From contig CAJNDS010002402.1 of the NCBI GenBank assembly GCA_905221605.1, positions 184,001 to 248,000 on the forward strand: a stretch of 64,000 bases of DNA, in the 5' to 3' direction. Position numbers and translations under genes: made by a program. The DNA comes from Symbiodinium natans. Its lineage: Eukaryota > Sar > Dinophyceae > Suessiales > Symbiodiniaceae. Shown here piece by piece: positions 51,227-64,000 of this stretch (its first letter is position 1; every line of letters begins with the position of its first letter). Below the pieces are notes generated by a model. The model searched no databases. It was not told where the DNA came from and saw only the letters and a program-made list of their open reading frames with translations.

Positions 51227-53430
51227 AAATGGGTTGCGCTCTGATATTCGCCGCGTGCGCATTCACCAACCATGCGCCGTACAAACCACGACGATGGGAT
51301 GCGGTGACCAGGATTGTCGTTGGGGCTGTTGTGGGTTATGCCTGTACTCAGCCTGAAACCCGAAAGATTGAGCATTGGTTGGGCTCACAGACCGTAGCTC
51401 CCCTTTTTAACTACGGACACGTCAAGGTGCAGCCGCCTCGGTTTAGTATGTTGTTTTGTGAGCTCCGTTTTGCGGCTTGAAGTGAAGACAAGCCAGGATG
51501 TTGCTATTGCATAGGGCATAGGTTTGGAATGCATAGTCGCAAGCAAGACCGCCTGCAGACATGATTACTATGCACCTTACACCTTGCCTCTGCATGTACA
51601 ATCAACAGCAATCTCCCAGGATACTCCAATACCACAAGTTCGGTTTGGGTATAAGCTCTTGGAGTCCCACAGCAGATGAAAATCAGGAGTTAGCATGAGG
51701 AGAATTCGATATGTGATGTATGTGAATGCCAGGTTGCGTGATGGAAACGACGTGCCTTCTATGTGACAGGCTGGTCCATACTCAAACTTTTCCGCAAACC
51801 GCATGTGTGATTTCGCATGGTTCAGGCTTCTGTGACGCACAAGCTGTCAAGTTTCGTTCGCTGCTGCTAAGTTATAAGCCCTTGAAGTCCCTTGAAGTAG
51901 TGGAGTTCTGGTGTGAAGGTATGGCAGGCCGGTTTCATGATCATGGTGCTTGCTTGTTGGGGCGGTGCACTCAACCCTAAACATTACGGGAAAATGATGG
52001 CTTGCAATGTTGACGTTGGCCAGGCTGATGCCTCCCCTGCTCGCATCACGGCTTGGGCTGCGACATGAAGCGGACCTATAGCCAAGGCATCCCAGTACAA
52101 AACCGCCACATTTCGAATTTCCGCGCAAAGCCTTCCAGTGCCTGCTCGCTCCTTCCCCCTTGCCGATTCTCGAACGATAGGAGTGCCGCTTCCATGCAAG
52201 AAGCAAGGAAACTGAGGCGCGAATCGTAAACCCGGAGCTTTAGCATCTAGGTCTTGGCGCTGTTGCAGTGTAGCGCTGTTACACTCCCACAGATTCCCTG
52301 TAGATTCCTATGCAAAGAGCCAACAGGTTCGTTCTTGCCAAAAATTCAGGCCCCCTGGGAAATATAAACAGGGTACACTTTTGCGCGTGCCATAAAAGGG
52401 TTTTTAAAGGGGTTACAACAACCCCACACACTACACCCTAAAGCCTTACACCCCTGGCGGCAAGGACCCGATGTGTGGCAGCAAGGGCCACAGTGGTGAC
52501 CAAAAAACCAAACTGAAACCTAAGTCCGAAAACCGTACACCTTGTTGACAATTTGAAGCCCCAAATCCTACAACCCTAATCCGAATTCTTTCAAACCGTG
52601 CGGTAGCCACAGGCAACCGTAACAGCCAAGTCTCCCGGTTCAGCAGTGAAAGCCCCATTTGCAATCATCAACTGTCAGATTAAGTTTACGGTTTTGGGGG
52701 TATAGGGTGGTTCAGAGTTCAGTGCGCAGCTGGCAGCCCCAGCAATAGGTCAATGCCCTCACGGATCCGTTCCTTCGGCTTATGGCCCGTCAGGATTTGT
52801 GTCAGCATGCTGCAATTGTCCGAGCCACCACCCCTGCTGTATCCGGGAAGAAGGTGTGGGCGGCGAAATGCACAGAACGACCAGCGACTATCATGCCGTT
52901 GCGCCAAAACAAGGTGGATCTCCGGGCGCAAGACATTATCGAGTGCCCGCTAAACCGCGCCAACGTCAGCCAATATAATCCGCCTTCCCTTGCAGCGCCC
53001 TCTGCTTTATTCGCGACCTGAACTTTCAAGCTGCATTGTGCATAATGAAAAGCATGCGGGGGATGAGGAAGCCCTGACAGCCCCTGGCATCCACCAACAG
53101 ACGTGGTCATGTGGCGGATTGTCAACAACACCAGTGACTGCTAATCAGGTGGGGTCCGCTTTGGAGATTTCGGATCTGTGTGCATTGGCTGCTGCCTATT
53201 ATCCAAGACATGTGGAGCCTTCAATCGCTTGGCCTGGTGGGCAGAACAATCACCCCATGCAAGCCCTTGCTGCTAGTTACGTTATTGATTACCTTTTGGG
53301 ACGACGCCAGATCCGCTTTCACTCAGGCAGCAATGTGCGCTTCATTTTGGCCAGACATATTGGAAGCTCATGTCTCTCTAGTCCAGCATCAGTCCCAAAC
53401 AAAATCTACGCCAGAACTGTCGCGGCGGAA
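51227..53430. other. No gene seen
   Basis: Right flank of YR-2. Open frames are short and have no recognisable motif. Nothing supportable apart from scattered CCCTAAA-like words near 52430-52580. Confidence 0.5.
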
Positions 53431-53434
53431 TTGG

Positions 53435-54260
53435 GTCTTCCATGGATGTGCATCTGTAAAGGTACCCGAATTCTCTGGGAGATTCATTTGCAGCACTTGA
53501 CTGCAGCAGATTGCAATATGCGGCTTAAAGTGCCGGCTCATGAACGGCTGATGCACTCATAGCTCGAGCTACCCTGTCCATCAATGGCCCTTGCTTTACG
53601 TGAGATAGCTTCAGCCTGTCGAGATGTCACAAGGGATCGTTCGAAGTGAGTCCGTGGACCAGGACACACTATTCTCCTTTCTGAAGATGAATGTGTCTTG
53701 AGAGGTGGGGGGTAGGGGGGACCATCCAGTACATTGTTATAGCTTTTCCCTGGAGCCCCTTCGAACAAAATGTGTTGGAAGGTCCCCTGCGTTGGCTGAG
53801 GAAGCTTGTGTGAAACATGGAGATGTACTGACATTCCCCTACTCACCTTACTCCCTAAATACATTGGGTGAACTATCCAATACATCATGACCTCAACGGG
53901 CCATCCCGGGAAGGCGGGGGAAGCAACGCTAAACCCACGACGCTCCAAGATCAGAGATGGAAGCCGTGAGTTAACATGCCCTCCCCTCCCCCGTCCAAAG
54001 CATTCCAGCACAAGGTGTAATGTATTGAATAGTCCCCCGAACCCCTTTAGGAGTTGGGAGGGGGGGATACTCTGTTTGCGTTCTTCTGTCAACGTGCGAC
54101 GATTCCCTGTTGGTAGCTCTGTACGCTGTCATTGTAGCAGTTGACTCCTACAGATTCCAACGCGAAAGTTGTGATGCGAGCTCATTAAGTGCTGATGCGT
54201 TGGTAGGGTGCCGAGCTGCTGCGCTGCACAGCAAGGGCTCCCAGTCAACGTGAGAAAACC
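53435..54260. repeat. Old dispersed repeat family, two copies
   Basis: The phrase CATGGATGTNC...TGTAAA, then TTGACTCC..CAGATTNC.A.GCGAA, then a run through CTCATTAAGTGCTGATGCG recurs, diverged, at about 53435-53560, 54085-54260, 59335-59560 and 59815-59900; part also near 52260-52330. No coding content is recognisable. Probably ancient copies of one mobile element. Confidence 0.5.
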
Positions 54261-57200
54261 TTCTTGTGGCAGCAGTTTGTCACGAGGAATCACAAGGCCT
54301 CAACTGCCCATGCTGTGGGTTTTCCTCTTCCATGACATTTTCTGCACTGACAGCGCCCATCGTTTTCAGCGCACAGCCAGTAGCCTCACTGCTGCATGTT
54401 CATGCGAGGCAATGCCAGCCTGCATGTTTGCATCGCAGACTCTATTCCATGCGCTGCTCAGCCACGGTGTCTCTTTGTTACCAGAAAGCTCCGGCTGCCT
54501 CAGAAGCGTACGACTCGGACCCCTCGTGCTTCGGGCATTTCTGCTATCCAGAAGGCGAAGATTCGCCCTCCGTGCGGGGATGTGTGCAGCCAGCGACCTC
54601 TGCACCATGAGATGCAAAACCTTGCAGTGCCCCCATGCTTTACATTGTTCTTACAGTCATCTTTAAGTAGAACATAGAAACCGCAACATGGGCTCAAGAT
54701 TATTGGGTTTCCCATACTCCATCTACTTAACGGCGACTGTAGATTGAGTACGACTTTGCACGTGTGTTGCAAGTATGGGATACCTTCCACGCCTGGTAGC
54801 CCGAACGATCCTGCTTTAGAACTAGTACTTGAACGCGGCGCTCCATGGCAGTTCTTGCAGCTACTCGGGTTTAGGGTTCAGGGTTGAGTTTCAGAACTCC
54901 GAACCCTGTAGGGTTCAGATGCGAGGGCTTTTTCGTAACTTTGCCCTTGCCCTGGGCGCCTCCCAACTTCTCAGCCTGTGAAGTGTTGTGAAGTGTGAAG
55001 CCTAAATTCCTTCATTCCTGGGGGCAGCCTGGGGCTGGAGGGCTCTGGGCTTCCAGGATAAGATCCTAAGCTTGGAAGCCTAGACTCTAAACCACGGCAT
55101 CAAGAGCGGATCATTCTGGATCCACGCAAGTCTCAGGTTGGGTTCGAGGTTTACATGGAGCTTGAACAGGGTCTCGTTTGGAAGGACCATGGTCTTTAGT
55201 CTTTCAGGATCGCCTTTTCAGCTTTCACGTCTTTTTGAGGGAATGCCGGCATTTTGGGCATCGAGCAGCATCATACCTCCAAGACGTTACTCCTCTTGCA
55301 CCTGTCGGAAGAAGTATGGCAAAACCCTGCGCATCCTGTTCTTATCTTTGGGCAACCCTGGTCGTCAACTCTGGCGTTGGAGCGCCGCGCTCGGCTTTGG
55401 TCTCGAGCAGCAATCTGTCAATGTCGAGTTTCAGTCGGGGAATCCTAAACCGTGAACAGACCCTACGCCCAAAACGCTGAAGCCTAAGCCCAATTGCGCT
55501 TGGCATGCGCAAGCAGGAGGTCTTTGCTTGAGTGTGCCGCGAAGGCATTGGTGACTCTTCTTGAAAAACGTACTCGGGCGCAAGCAACGGGGTTGCGGGC
55601 CAGAAGAACGTTGCAGTGCGACCCCCGAATCAAGGCAACTCGAAACGGCTGAGTAGGTTCTCGGAGACCTGTTGGTCGTTGCCCGTTACACTTCCCATTG
55701 AGCCTGTTCAAGCGTCGGTTTCAGGTAAGGACTTGTGCCATCGTCATGCCTGCGCTTATTCATAGTCAGTAGGAACTGCAAGAGGCCCGTGTGAACACGG
55801 ATCTGTTGCAGCTCTTCCATCACAGACAAGCAGTTCTGGTAACCTGGGCGCAAACATGCACTGAACCATCCGTTTGTTCTTCGATTTGTTGCAAAAATCA
55901 GGACAGCTCAAGGGAACTGCTGCATGGCCAGACCTTGGGCGCATGCTTTCGCTTTCTGACTTGTGCCTTTGAGAGCCGACTGGGCGACGGGGGATCGGAC
56001 CAGGTCATGACGAGCTCTGGAAGTCGACGTAATCCACAAGCACACGGCGCCGACTGTCTAGGGGGCTGATAATGGAAAGGCTGGTACAGGGATACTTTGT
56101 TTTCTGTGGCTGCAGCCTGTGGTGCTAGTTCACAGTTCCTGGCCGTGGTAGCACTTGCAGAGATGCCTCCAAGCAGTGCTCAGGCTCTTTCGGCAGGCAT
56201 TCTGTCGAGAAACTCCACACAGCGCGGGAAACTTCCTATCTTCTGCTGCCCAAAGGGCGCAGCAAACACCAGGAACAGCTCGCACAGATCAGCCAACAGA
56301 AGGGCAAAAGCCACCTTTCCGCTGCTGCACCTCCTTGGTTCCCACTGAGCTTGCAAAGGCTCCATCCTACGGCGAATATTGCTCTGACATGGCTTACCTA
56401 AAGGAATCAGGAGCAGACTGATGGCCTATTGTCTCAGGGCGCTTCCTCTGTGAGTTTCTGCTGTGCTGGGCAAGCACAGCCAGCGCTCAAGCGACGACGG
56501 AGTCCGCTTGATCTCCATCACAAGATTTGTGGTGCCAGTATTCTCTATGGCGGGGGGAGACTGCCTCATGTGCTTAGCCTATACTTGTCGGGCATTTCCA
56601 GTACCAGCTTCGTTGCTAAATGCACTGGCAGCCCAGGTCTCCTTGGTTAGAGCAGGCTCCTACAAGAGAAACAGGCCTGGATTGTCAGCCCATTGCAGGC
56701 AATGGCTAACACTCTTGGTCTGTGGCCGCCCGGGCTGTGTACTGTCATGTGCTGCAGAGCTTCAACAGTTTTCCTGCCGCAATGGGCCTGGCGTAGCCGG
56801 TGACATCAGCATGTGTGCCTGCAAAACCGTGCTTTGTCAGACTCGCATCTTTTCACTGCTGCCGCCACCTGCTGTCATTCATCCAAGTCTCCAGATTTTG
56901 GAGCCTGGGTCTTTCCGGCTGGCACGCGGACTGGAGGAGTTGCAGGGGAGAAGCGAAATTTTCTTGAAAAGTCAGAGAGAGAGAAACGCATTTCCTAGAC
57001 AATATTCAGAAAATAATGTTTCTCCGATATTGTTCCCTGATCTTTTGCTAGATGGCGACTGACAGCAGGTGGGAATTGACAGCCTTCCCCATCCATCTTG
57101 TCAGAATGTGGCCCTTCTTTGAGGTCCCCATGATAGCACAGCCTTGACAGGTGGTTGAGGTGTCAGGATTTCAGTTTGCGCTGTGGACTGCGCCTTTGGG

Positions 57201-59330
57201 CTCTCCGCCCCATGCTGCTGCTTGAATGCAATGATGCTGGGTACATGGTGCGGCAGAGGTTCTTTTCGAACGCGTTCAAGCGCATGTCTACGCTCTGTTC
57301 ACAGTCGTAGGGCTCCCACTGGCCACGCTTTGGTGTCTTTTCTGCTGTGTGATTTCTGCGCTGCCGACTCGGTACCCGTTTATTCGATTGCTGAGATGGC
57401 ATCCTTGAGCAAAGCCTGCATCACCGTCTAAAAAGAAGAGCCCAGAAATCGCAGATAATCGCAGCAGGTCAGGGTTCCTGAGTTTAAGGGGTGCGAGGTC
57501 GCCTCCATCCACCATAGGGCTGGCACACTGGACCTTTTGTGAAAGTGATTTCTCATGATTTCTCACTGACGTCCAGCCACGCTTCATCCATCTTCAGCCC
57601 ACAGAGACTGAAAGGGAAGTATATGCATACCATCCTGAAGTATTCCTTTCGGCGGCACGTGACCTGGCCCTCACGGCCTCGCAGCGGCAGGAGTCCCTCG
57701 GGCAGGTGGCAGTATGCAGCTGTGAAGGCCGCTTACTTGAATGCCAGCCAGACGTGTGCCGCTCAGGGTGTGGGGTTTGTGCCCCTTGTCGAATCTACTG
57801 CCTGGGATCCACCCGCTGAAAAAGCTCTCCAGCTCCTGTCCCGCGCTGCCGCTGCCCGCGCAGACTCTGATGCTGGGCTTCTGCGTGCTGACCTCCTCCA
57901 GGAAGTCTCGGTCCTGTCGCAGCCATCCGCAGCCACCATGCCCATGCGGCCCGCCGGGCAGAAGCTTCAGCCCAGGCCGGTGCCCCATACGCCCGCCGTA
58001 GTTCGTTCTTCAATCCTGGTGCTGCCCTGAAGTCGACTCCGGTCGATCCTGCCTGGTTTTGGTCCCGTCGGCTCCGGCTCCTCTGTGCCTTCTCCTTCTG
58101 TTGGGTCCCGATGCCTTGCTTGGCTTTCGTGACACGGTCGACTCCGGTGTAGGCCTGCCGCCTAGTAGGTGTGAGAAGTGGCCTTAGCATGCTGCCCTTT
58201 CCTGGTGAGACTTGGGGCTACACTAGGGTACAAGGCCCAGCGAAGGGCAGGCATCAGCTGTACGGCAGCCAGCCAACGCTTCGCAGTGCAGCAGAAAAGT
58301 AAAAAGCTGCTGAATACGCTGGATTTCCTCCAGTTCTTCCGGAAACGAAGCTTCAACTCAACTTTGATTAGCTCCCTGCGGGCCCACAGGGGTGAGGCCC
58401 AGACGCAGATTTCCAGCTGTGTGCGATGTTCAGGAGGACAGATCCCATTCTGCCTGCTTGGGACCCTGACCTCGTGTGAGCCATCCTCTAAACTCCAAAC
58501 AAAAGGGTGATTCAATAAGGTTCCTATGCCAGGGCCTACTAGGGGGGATGTACGGAGTTCAGACTGTAGCTCATGTTCAACCAGCCTCCAAGGTGCATGG
58601 GCTTCGCGCTGAGGCCTCGCGCCTCGGAAGGCTGATAGTGGAGTGGGTGCCTTTGGAAACCATGAGCTTCCTGCAGATCCTTCTGACTTCCTGGCCATAG
58701 TCAGACTAAGTCCCACGCATGTGGACCGCCTCCACTGCTTTGCCTCTGAGGCAACAATGTCAGAGCTTCCTGGAAACTAGGGTCCCGCTATATACCCCTA
58801 CACATGGTTTAGTCCCGGTTACAAGAGCCACCAAAAATTGGACCGTCTCGGCGCGGGCTCATGCAGAGCCTGGCCATGCAAGCCCATCTTCTGCTCAATT
58901 CGGGGTTCTCCAACAATTAGGAGTCCCTTTTCTGGGGGCTCCAGAGCACCACGACTTGGGAAATTCAATCTCTCTGAAGAGGCCGCCGCGTATGGATCCC
59001 GTCGCCCTGCAGACTTTGACTTCAGCTTGCAACTCTGCAGAGTCGTATGGGGGTCGAGGATGTGAGTGTTTGTTGCTACTCTTGCGTTTGTAGGATCAGT
59101 CAGTCCTTTGTTGGCTCTTGCTGCGATAGGCCTGGCGCAGCGTGCATGCGAAGACTGCCAGCGGTCTTGCGGTCGCGCAAGGGCCGCCAGGGTGTGTTGC
59201 GTTCTTGCCTGGCCCTGTCAACATGCAGCAGTTCTACCCCGAGTCGCCCTGCCCCGCATAGCTTCCTGCTTTATGTGAGGTAACCTCGATTTACCGTGAG
59301 GTCACAAGGCATTGCTCGAACTGTGATAGG
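54261..59330. other. No gene seen
   Basis: I find no ORF longer than about 200 codons and none with a recognisable domain on either strand. Contains degenerate TTTAGGGTT-like words at about 54868-54890. I see nothing else I can support. Confidence 0.45.
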
Positions 59331-59334
59331 GGAG

Positions 59335-59900
59335 CAGGGCCTCCTATGGATGTTCCTTTGTAAACACTCGAAGGGCGTCTGTGAATCACTACACACACAG
59401 CCGTTGTAGAGCTTGACTCCTGCAGATTTCTATGCGAAGCTCATGCTGCGAACTCACGCATCGCTACCACGTTTGGTAGCACGAGCCATCCTGCGCAGCA
59501 GAGGCCTCCAGTCCTCCCGAGAAAGACTAAGGCCTCAGCTGCCTGCGCTATGAATTTTCCTGTTCCGTGACAGATGCAAGTTGCTGCGATTCCTGAACGA
59601 CATGGACCTCCCTACATCATCCCTATGCCAGCCGCTCCGTGCAGCGTTCTTGAGTTAGGGGCACCTGCAGGCCCCAAAACTTCCAAACAATTCCGTACAT
59701 TCATTCATTCCTTACAAACCACCAGTAAGTGAGAGGCTCTGGTTTTGGCGAAGCTTCGTCCTTTAGTGTAGCCACCAGGAGATGTTCGAGCCGTCTCAGC
59801 ACAGCTGCCCTTACCATGGATGTTTGTTAGTAAATGTCCGACAAACGCTCTGAGATTTCACCGAGCCCTTGACTCCCGAAGATTCCCGTGTAAGATGTCG
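59335..59900. repeat. Old dispersed repeat family, further copies
   Basis: Copies at about 59335-59560 and 59815-59900 related to 53435-54260: CTATGGATGTTCCTTTGTAAA, then CTTGACTCCTGCAGATT, then GGTAGCACGAGCCATCC. Non-coding. Confidence 0.5.
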
Positions 59901-61608
59901 CGGATGATAAAAATAGTTGGTGTGTTGAAGTTTGAGCCTTCCTCCTTCCCAGCCAAAGAACGCTCGGTCCTCGTAGGAAAGCTCCCTGCTTTCAATGTGT
60001 CGCCAGGGCTTGGGCTGGTTGTGCGGTGGATTCTCATGTTGTGTGGAGGTTTCTTAAGTGCTGCATGCTGCTGTAGTGCTGCTCAGCGTGAGGCAAGGAT
60101 TGGTTTCAGAAATGTTTTCCGGTCTAGGCATCTCCTCATGCAGAGCCAGGATGCGTCTTTACATTGCAGACTCCGCAGTTCACTCAGGAGAGGCCCTTCT
60201 TTGTTGCGAGAATGCTCCCAAATTTGGGGGAATGATGCCCGTAAATGTAGAATACGTAGAAGGCCTATTATCAGCGTCGCCCGTCTTTCACGAGCTATGC
60301 TGCCGCGACGGATCTACATGTGGCCCGCATTCCTCATCGATCCTCGGCGCGTTGCCGGCTCCCTTCCTGATCTTAGCCCAAGATTTCACGAAAACTGCAG
60401 TTGCAGGCGCCGTGGTTTCTGCAGTTCAAGGTTTGTCCTGTTCGATGCCAGCAAGCCTCGGTCTCTCAGTCTTTCGGAAAGCGCCAGCTGCTACACTTTG
60501 GGCTTTCAGGTCCTGTGAAAGTCAATCTTCTGTGAGATTCGGAGCGCCGCGCCTCATGCAGTGGGCTCACACAAGGTGATGGCAGGCAGCAATCCTGAAT
60601 TGCTTGATGCAGATAGCCGCGCCCAAAGAGAGGACGTCTTGGATAGGCATTACCTGGGCCTGCCAAAAACCCATAGTAACAGCCTACGCCATAATCGTGC
60701 GGTCAAGGCCATGATTTTGGGTTCTTTTGGAGGTCCAGATAGGGTCTAGGGTTGAGGGACTAGCCCTCCGATTCCTGACCTGCCGTTTCAAGGATATGCA
60801 GCTCCCTTTGTGGAGCCTGTCAGGACGAGATGTCAGGCTCCAGCTGGGCTATGCCTTGGGCAGATTTCGATTGACGTCCTGTGAAAATCCATCCTTAATC
60901 CCTAAGCCGTAAGTCCGGAAAGCTAACTCACCCGAAATCATGAATTCCTTGAACCCTAAGCCCTGGACTTTAATTCCTAGATCCCAAGCCTCAAGGCCTG
61001 GAGCTTCTTCGGAGCGCTGTCATGCGTGCAGCTCCGTGAGAAATCTTACAGGGCCCGAATTCCCACATCTCCTTGGTGCCTCCAAGGGAGGAATGGATCT
61101 CTCAAGCCTATACTTGAAAACTGAGACCACAACCCCATCCAGGTAGATTATTATTGGGGTAAGAATGGGGGATAGTGGAAAACAGAATGGAAACTAGAGG
61201 GAATAATGGAAACAAAATGGAAACCATTGATTCCTGTTCTGTAGCGGGCCGCTCCCTCGTCTCCGCTGTTGGTCAACTTGGCTTGCTTGGGTTTGCATCT
61301 GCCGACAGCTGTCTTACCCTGGGCATTCCCTGAAATTATAGACCCCTTCTGCAGGACACGTAGGACGGGTATGCAATTTAGATTTTTCGGGATCCCAAAA
61401 GGACCCAGCAGTCAGAGTTGTTGGGGTGAGGGCCTTGCGTGCGCACAGGCTTCCTCCCGCTCTCACGTAAAAGCAAAGGCCACCAGAGCTGGTTCTGTGC
61501 CCAGGTACATCACTTGGGACGTGGCGCAAGTAACGTTGCAAAGGGAGCGGTACCGTCGCCCTCGGAAATGCAGAAGGAAGCTTGCAAGGCACAATCCAAC
61601 TAACTGGC
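59901..61608. other. No gene seen
   Basis: Open frames up to about 230 codons (59820-60518) have no recognisable motif, and two frames overlap with similar length, which argues against either. Nothing supportable. Confidence 0.45.
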
Positions 61609-62985
61609 GCACTGGACCATCGACCACGGCTTGGGTCAGTATCGGGTCTAGTGGCTAGAGGAGAGGACGGTCCGCTTCGCAGTTGCAAGATGAGAGGCAA
61701 GTCGCAGTGCACTGCCGCTTGGCTCTGAAGGACTCAGTTTCATGGTAAGCTCGGTGGGCGTGGCAGCAGGACCTTCTGTCTTCTCAGAACCAGGCTGCCT
61801 CCATATACCCCCTACATGCCAAGATTCAAGCGGCAGGTCGATCCTGGGACACCGTGCAACTGCTGGTTCTTGTCGGAGGGGTGAGCACCAACAGATCGTT
61901 TGAAGCTCAAGGCAGAGCGCGAAAGCTTGTGCTTGCCGCCTCCATCCGGTTCCGAGCATGCAGCCTTGGTTTTTCTGGCCCCTTGGGTCTATCAACGTCG
62001 CCAGTCCTCACGTCCACTTGCTTCTGCTTTAGGGTGTACGGATTCGTGCACGTTGCAGGAGGCCGCCAAGGAGCTGGGACATGCATCTGTGCTTCATCCA
62101 TGCCTGATACGACTTCTTCCGAGCTTGCTGCAGAAGGTTGAGGTACAAGTGCAGTAGATCCTCACCTCCCGCTGCATGCGCGGCAGCTGCAAAGCAGCAG
62201 TTGCTGCAGTTGAAGCTCTGCAGGTAGTACACAGTGCGGCTGTACATATCGCAAGAAACAGTCGATGCATCCATTGCACTGGACCATCGACGACGGCTTG
62301 GGTCAGTATCGGGTCTAGTGGCTAGAGGAGAGGACGGTCCGCTTCGCAGTTGCAAGATGAGAGGCAAGTCACAGTGCACTGCCGCTTGGCTCTGAGGGAC
62401 TCAGTTTCATGGTAAGCTCGGTGGGCGTGGCAGCAGGACCTTCTGTCTTCTCAGAACCAGGCTGCCTCCATATACCCCCTACATGCCAAGATTCAAGCGG
62501 CAGGTAGATCCTGGGACACCGTGCAACTGCTGGTTCTTGTCGGAGGGGTGAGCACCAACAGATCGTTTGAAGCTCAAGGCAGAGCGCGAAAGCTTGTGCT
62601 TGCCGCCTCCATCCGGTTCCGAGCATGCAGCCTTGGTTTTTCTGGCCCCTTGGGTCTATCAACGTCGCCAGTCCTCACGTCCACTTGCTTCTGCTTTAGG
62701 GTGTACGGATTCGTGCACGTTGCAGGAGGCCGCCAAGGAGCTGGGACATGCATCTGTGCTTCATCCATGCCTGATACGACTTCTTCCGAGCTTGCTGCAG
62801 AAGGTTGAGGTACAAGTGCAGTAGATCCTCACCTACCACTGCATGCGCGGCAGCTGCAAAGCAGCAGTTGCTGCCGTAGAAGCTCCCATATTACAGGTAG
62901 CCCCAGATGTTGCCTGCGCACTGCTGCATCGAACACAGTGCGGCTGTACATATCGCAAGAAACAATCGATGCGCATCCATTGCAG
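61609..62985. repeat. Tandem duplication, 667-bp unit
   Basis: 61609-62275 and 62276-62985 share a constant offset of 667 for about 600 bp with a handful of substitutions; the second unit then carries an extra roughly 40-bp insertion near 62890-62930 before matching again through GTGCGGCTGTACATATCGC. No coding content is recognisable. Confidence 0.85.
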
Positions 62986-64000
62986 TTTCGGGTCATGAAG
63001 GAGCGACCGATCCATCGGCCCAGCGCATGGAGCATCCTCCACACCCAGAACTCGTTGCAAAAGGTCGGAAGTTGATCATTTGCATGTGTGGCAAGGGTCA
63101 GCTCCGGGGGGGGGGGGGGGGGCACTGCCCGGACATTTGGGTTTGTGTGTTTGTTCAGGCTCAAGCTGGCTTCGTGTCTCAGGATCAGCTTCGCTGCTTC
63201 AAGTGTTTCGGCTCGAGTGTGTTGCGTGAAACAACAAATATGAGCAACACACGTGTTGAGACCACATGCTTCAGGTGTGTTTCGGGCACCCTTCTAATCA
63301 CAGCTTGGCAACTGCCTGTAGTTTTGGATAGGACTTCTGTAGTATTGGACGTGCCACTTCGTATCGTGTTCCAAATGCAACCATGCTTGTTCAGGCGCGA
63401 CTCTCAGAGGGCATAGCATCCAGCAGCATTTTCTGTTCCCAAAGATTGTGCCATGCTGTGAGAGAGAGAGATTGACAGGTGGGCAAACGATATGTGTCAG
63501 AGCAACGAGAAATTGACCCGCTCTTCGCGAAAGCCATGCAGGATGGCGGCATCGTACCTGTGTTGGAATGTCCATTAACCCGAAGACCGGACACTGACAC
63601 GAGGAGCTCCTCTCCAGAAGCAAAGTCTTCCAAGACACCCATGAAGAGCCGCTTGATTTCAAACCATGCTGTTCTTCTGCGCTAGCTGCATGCCAGCGGG
63701 TTAGTCAGTGTTTTGCGGTCAACTGTGCTTGCGAGCACAGTCGGCTTGATGCATCGGAAGGTTGTGGGTTCGCATGTGAAGCGCACGACATGTGTCAGGT
63801 TCATCCGTGATCTCATTGTATCGTGCAATCGGAGGGTGCCTTGGCTGATTGCAGCTCAGATTGGCTTACTGACATGCCTAATTCGCATTGCCTCCTGCCC
63901 CGGTTGAAAATGCCAGGAATATCCCGTCAATCGATACCTGATGGAGGAAGGAATGCAGGGAGACTCGATGTATTGCTCTCAGTTTGACCCAAGTGCTGCC
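62986..64000. other. No gene seen; 17-base G run
   Basis: A run of 17 G at 63106-63122. Otherwise no ORF with a recognisable motif to the end of the window. Confidence 0.5.

Noticed and set aside
52990-53562. 190-codon plus-strand frame
   Set aside because: No domain; its right end overlaps the old dispersed repeat family.
54868-54890. TTTAGGGTTCAGGGTT as an interstitial telomere
   Set aside because: Only one exact heptamer; not a repeat array.
59820-60579. Overlapping frames of 232 and 173 codons
   Set aside because: Two long frames over the same DNA, neither with motifs; likely chance in GC-rich sequence.

Overview
This window looks like repeat-dominated nuclear DNA of a eukaryotic alga, most probably a dinoflagellate. 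That assignment is inference. It rests on the kinds of retroelement present: tyrosine-recombinase (DIRS/Ngaro-like) elements whose polymerase ORF carries DNA-modification domains, and a long non-LTR element with lysine/glycine-rich ORFs. It also rests on short tracts resembling the 3' end of the dinoflagellate spliced leader. I see no housekeeping gene, no rRNA and no convincing tRNA; every confident coding region belongs to a mobile element.

Layout. (1) 1-3152: remnant of a minus-strand non-LTR element (small 'RNDW' ORF, then a zinc-finger/coiled-coil ORF1), followed by DNA full of short hairpins. (2) 3153-21247: a minus-strand tyrosine-recombinase (YR) retroelement, YR-1, with split direct repeats (A1-ORFs-B1-A2-B2). 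It encodes a coiled-coil protein, a tyrosine recombinase, a CCCH-finger Gag, and a fused polyprotein (TET/JBP-like oxygenase, C5-methyltransferase-like domain, reverse transcriptase, RNase H). A second element, YR-0 (12261-21184), sits precisely inside the A1 repeat of YR-1. YR-0 has its own split direct repeats but no ORFs, only satellites. (3) 21248-38640: minus-strand non-LTR element with five ORFs (lysine-rich ORF0, zinc-finger/coiled-coil ORF1, EEP endonuclease-RT-RNase H ORF2, the RNDW ORF, a kinase-fold-like ORF). Around it lie two tandem 5'-truncated copies of the kinase-like gene, paralogous non-coding repeats and dozens of similarly oriented mini-hairpins, some of them in frame inside ORFs. 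(4) 38793-40170: about 0.8 kb of AGT/ATTAGT microsatellite and a palindromic GAACCTGGGTTC array. (5) 41052-51226: plus-strand YR element YR-2, with perfect-length split direct repeats and the gene order YR, Gag, methyltransferase-like/RT/RNase H. (6) 51227-64000: no supportable gene; old dispersed repeats and a 667-bp tandem duplication.

How the parts work together. In the YR elements Gag would package the RNA, RT/RNase H would make DNA, and the recombinase would insert a circular product without target duplication; the nested YR-0 insertion has exactly that signature. The strongest candidates for something undescribed are: a G-quadruplex-type tract at the same position (between A2 and B2) in all three YR elements; the oxygenase plus methyltransferase fusion; the kinase-fold-like protein carried by the non-LTR element; and the dispersed, reading-frame-compatible mini-hairpins.
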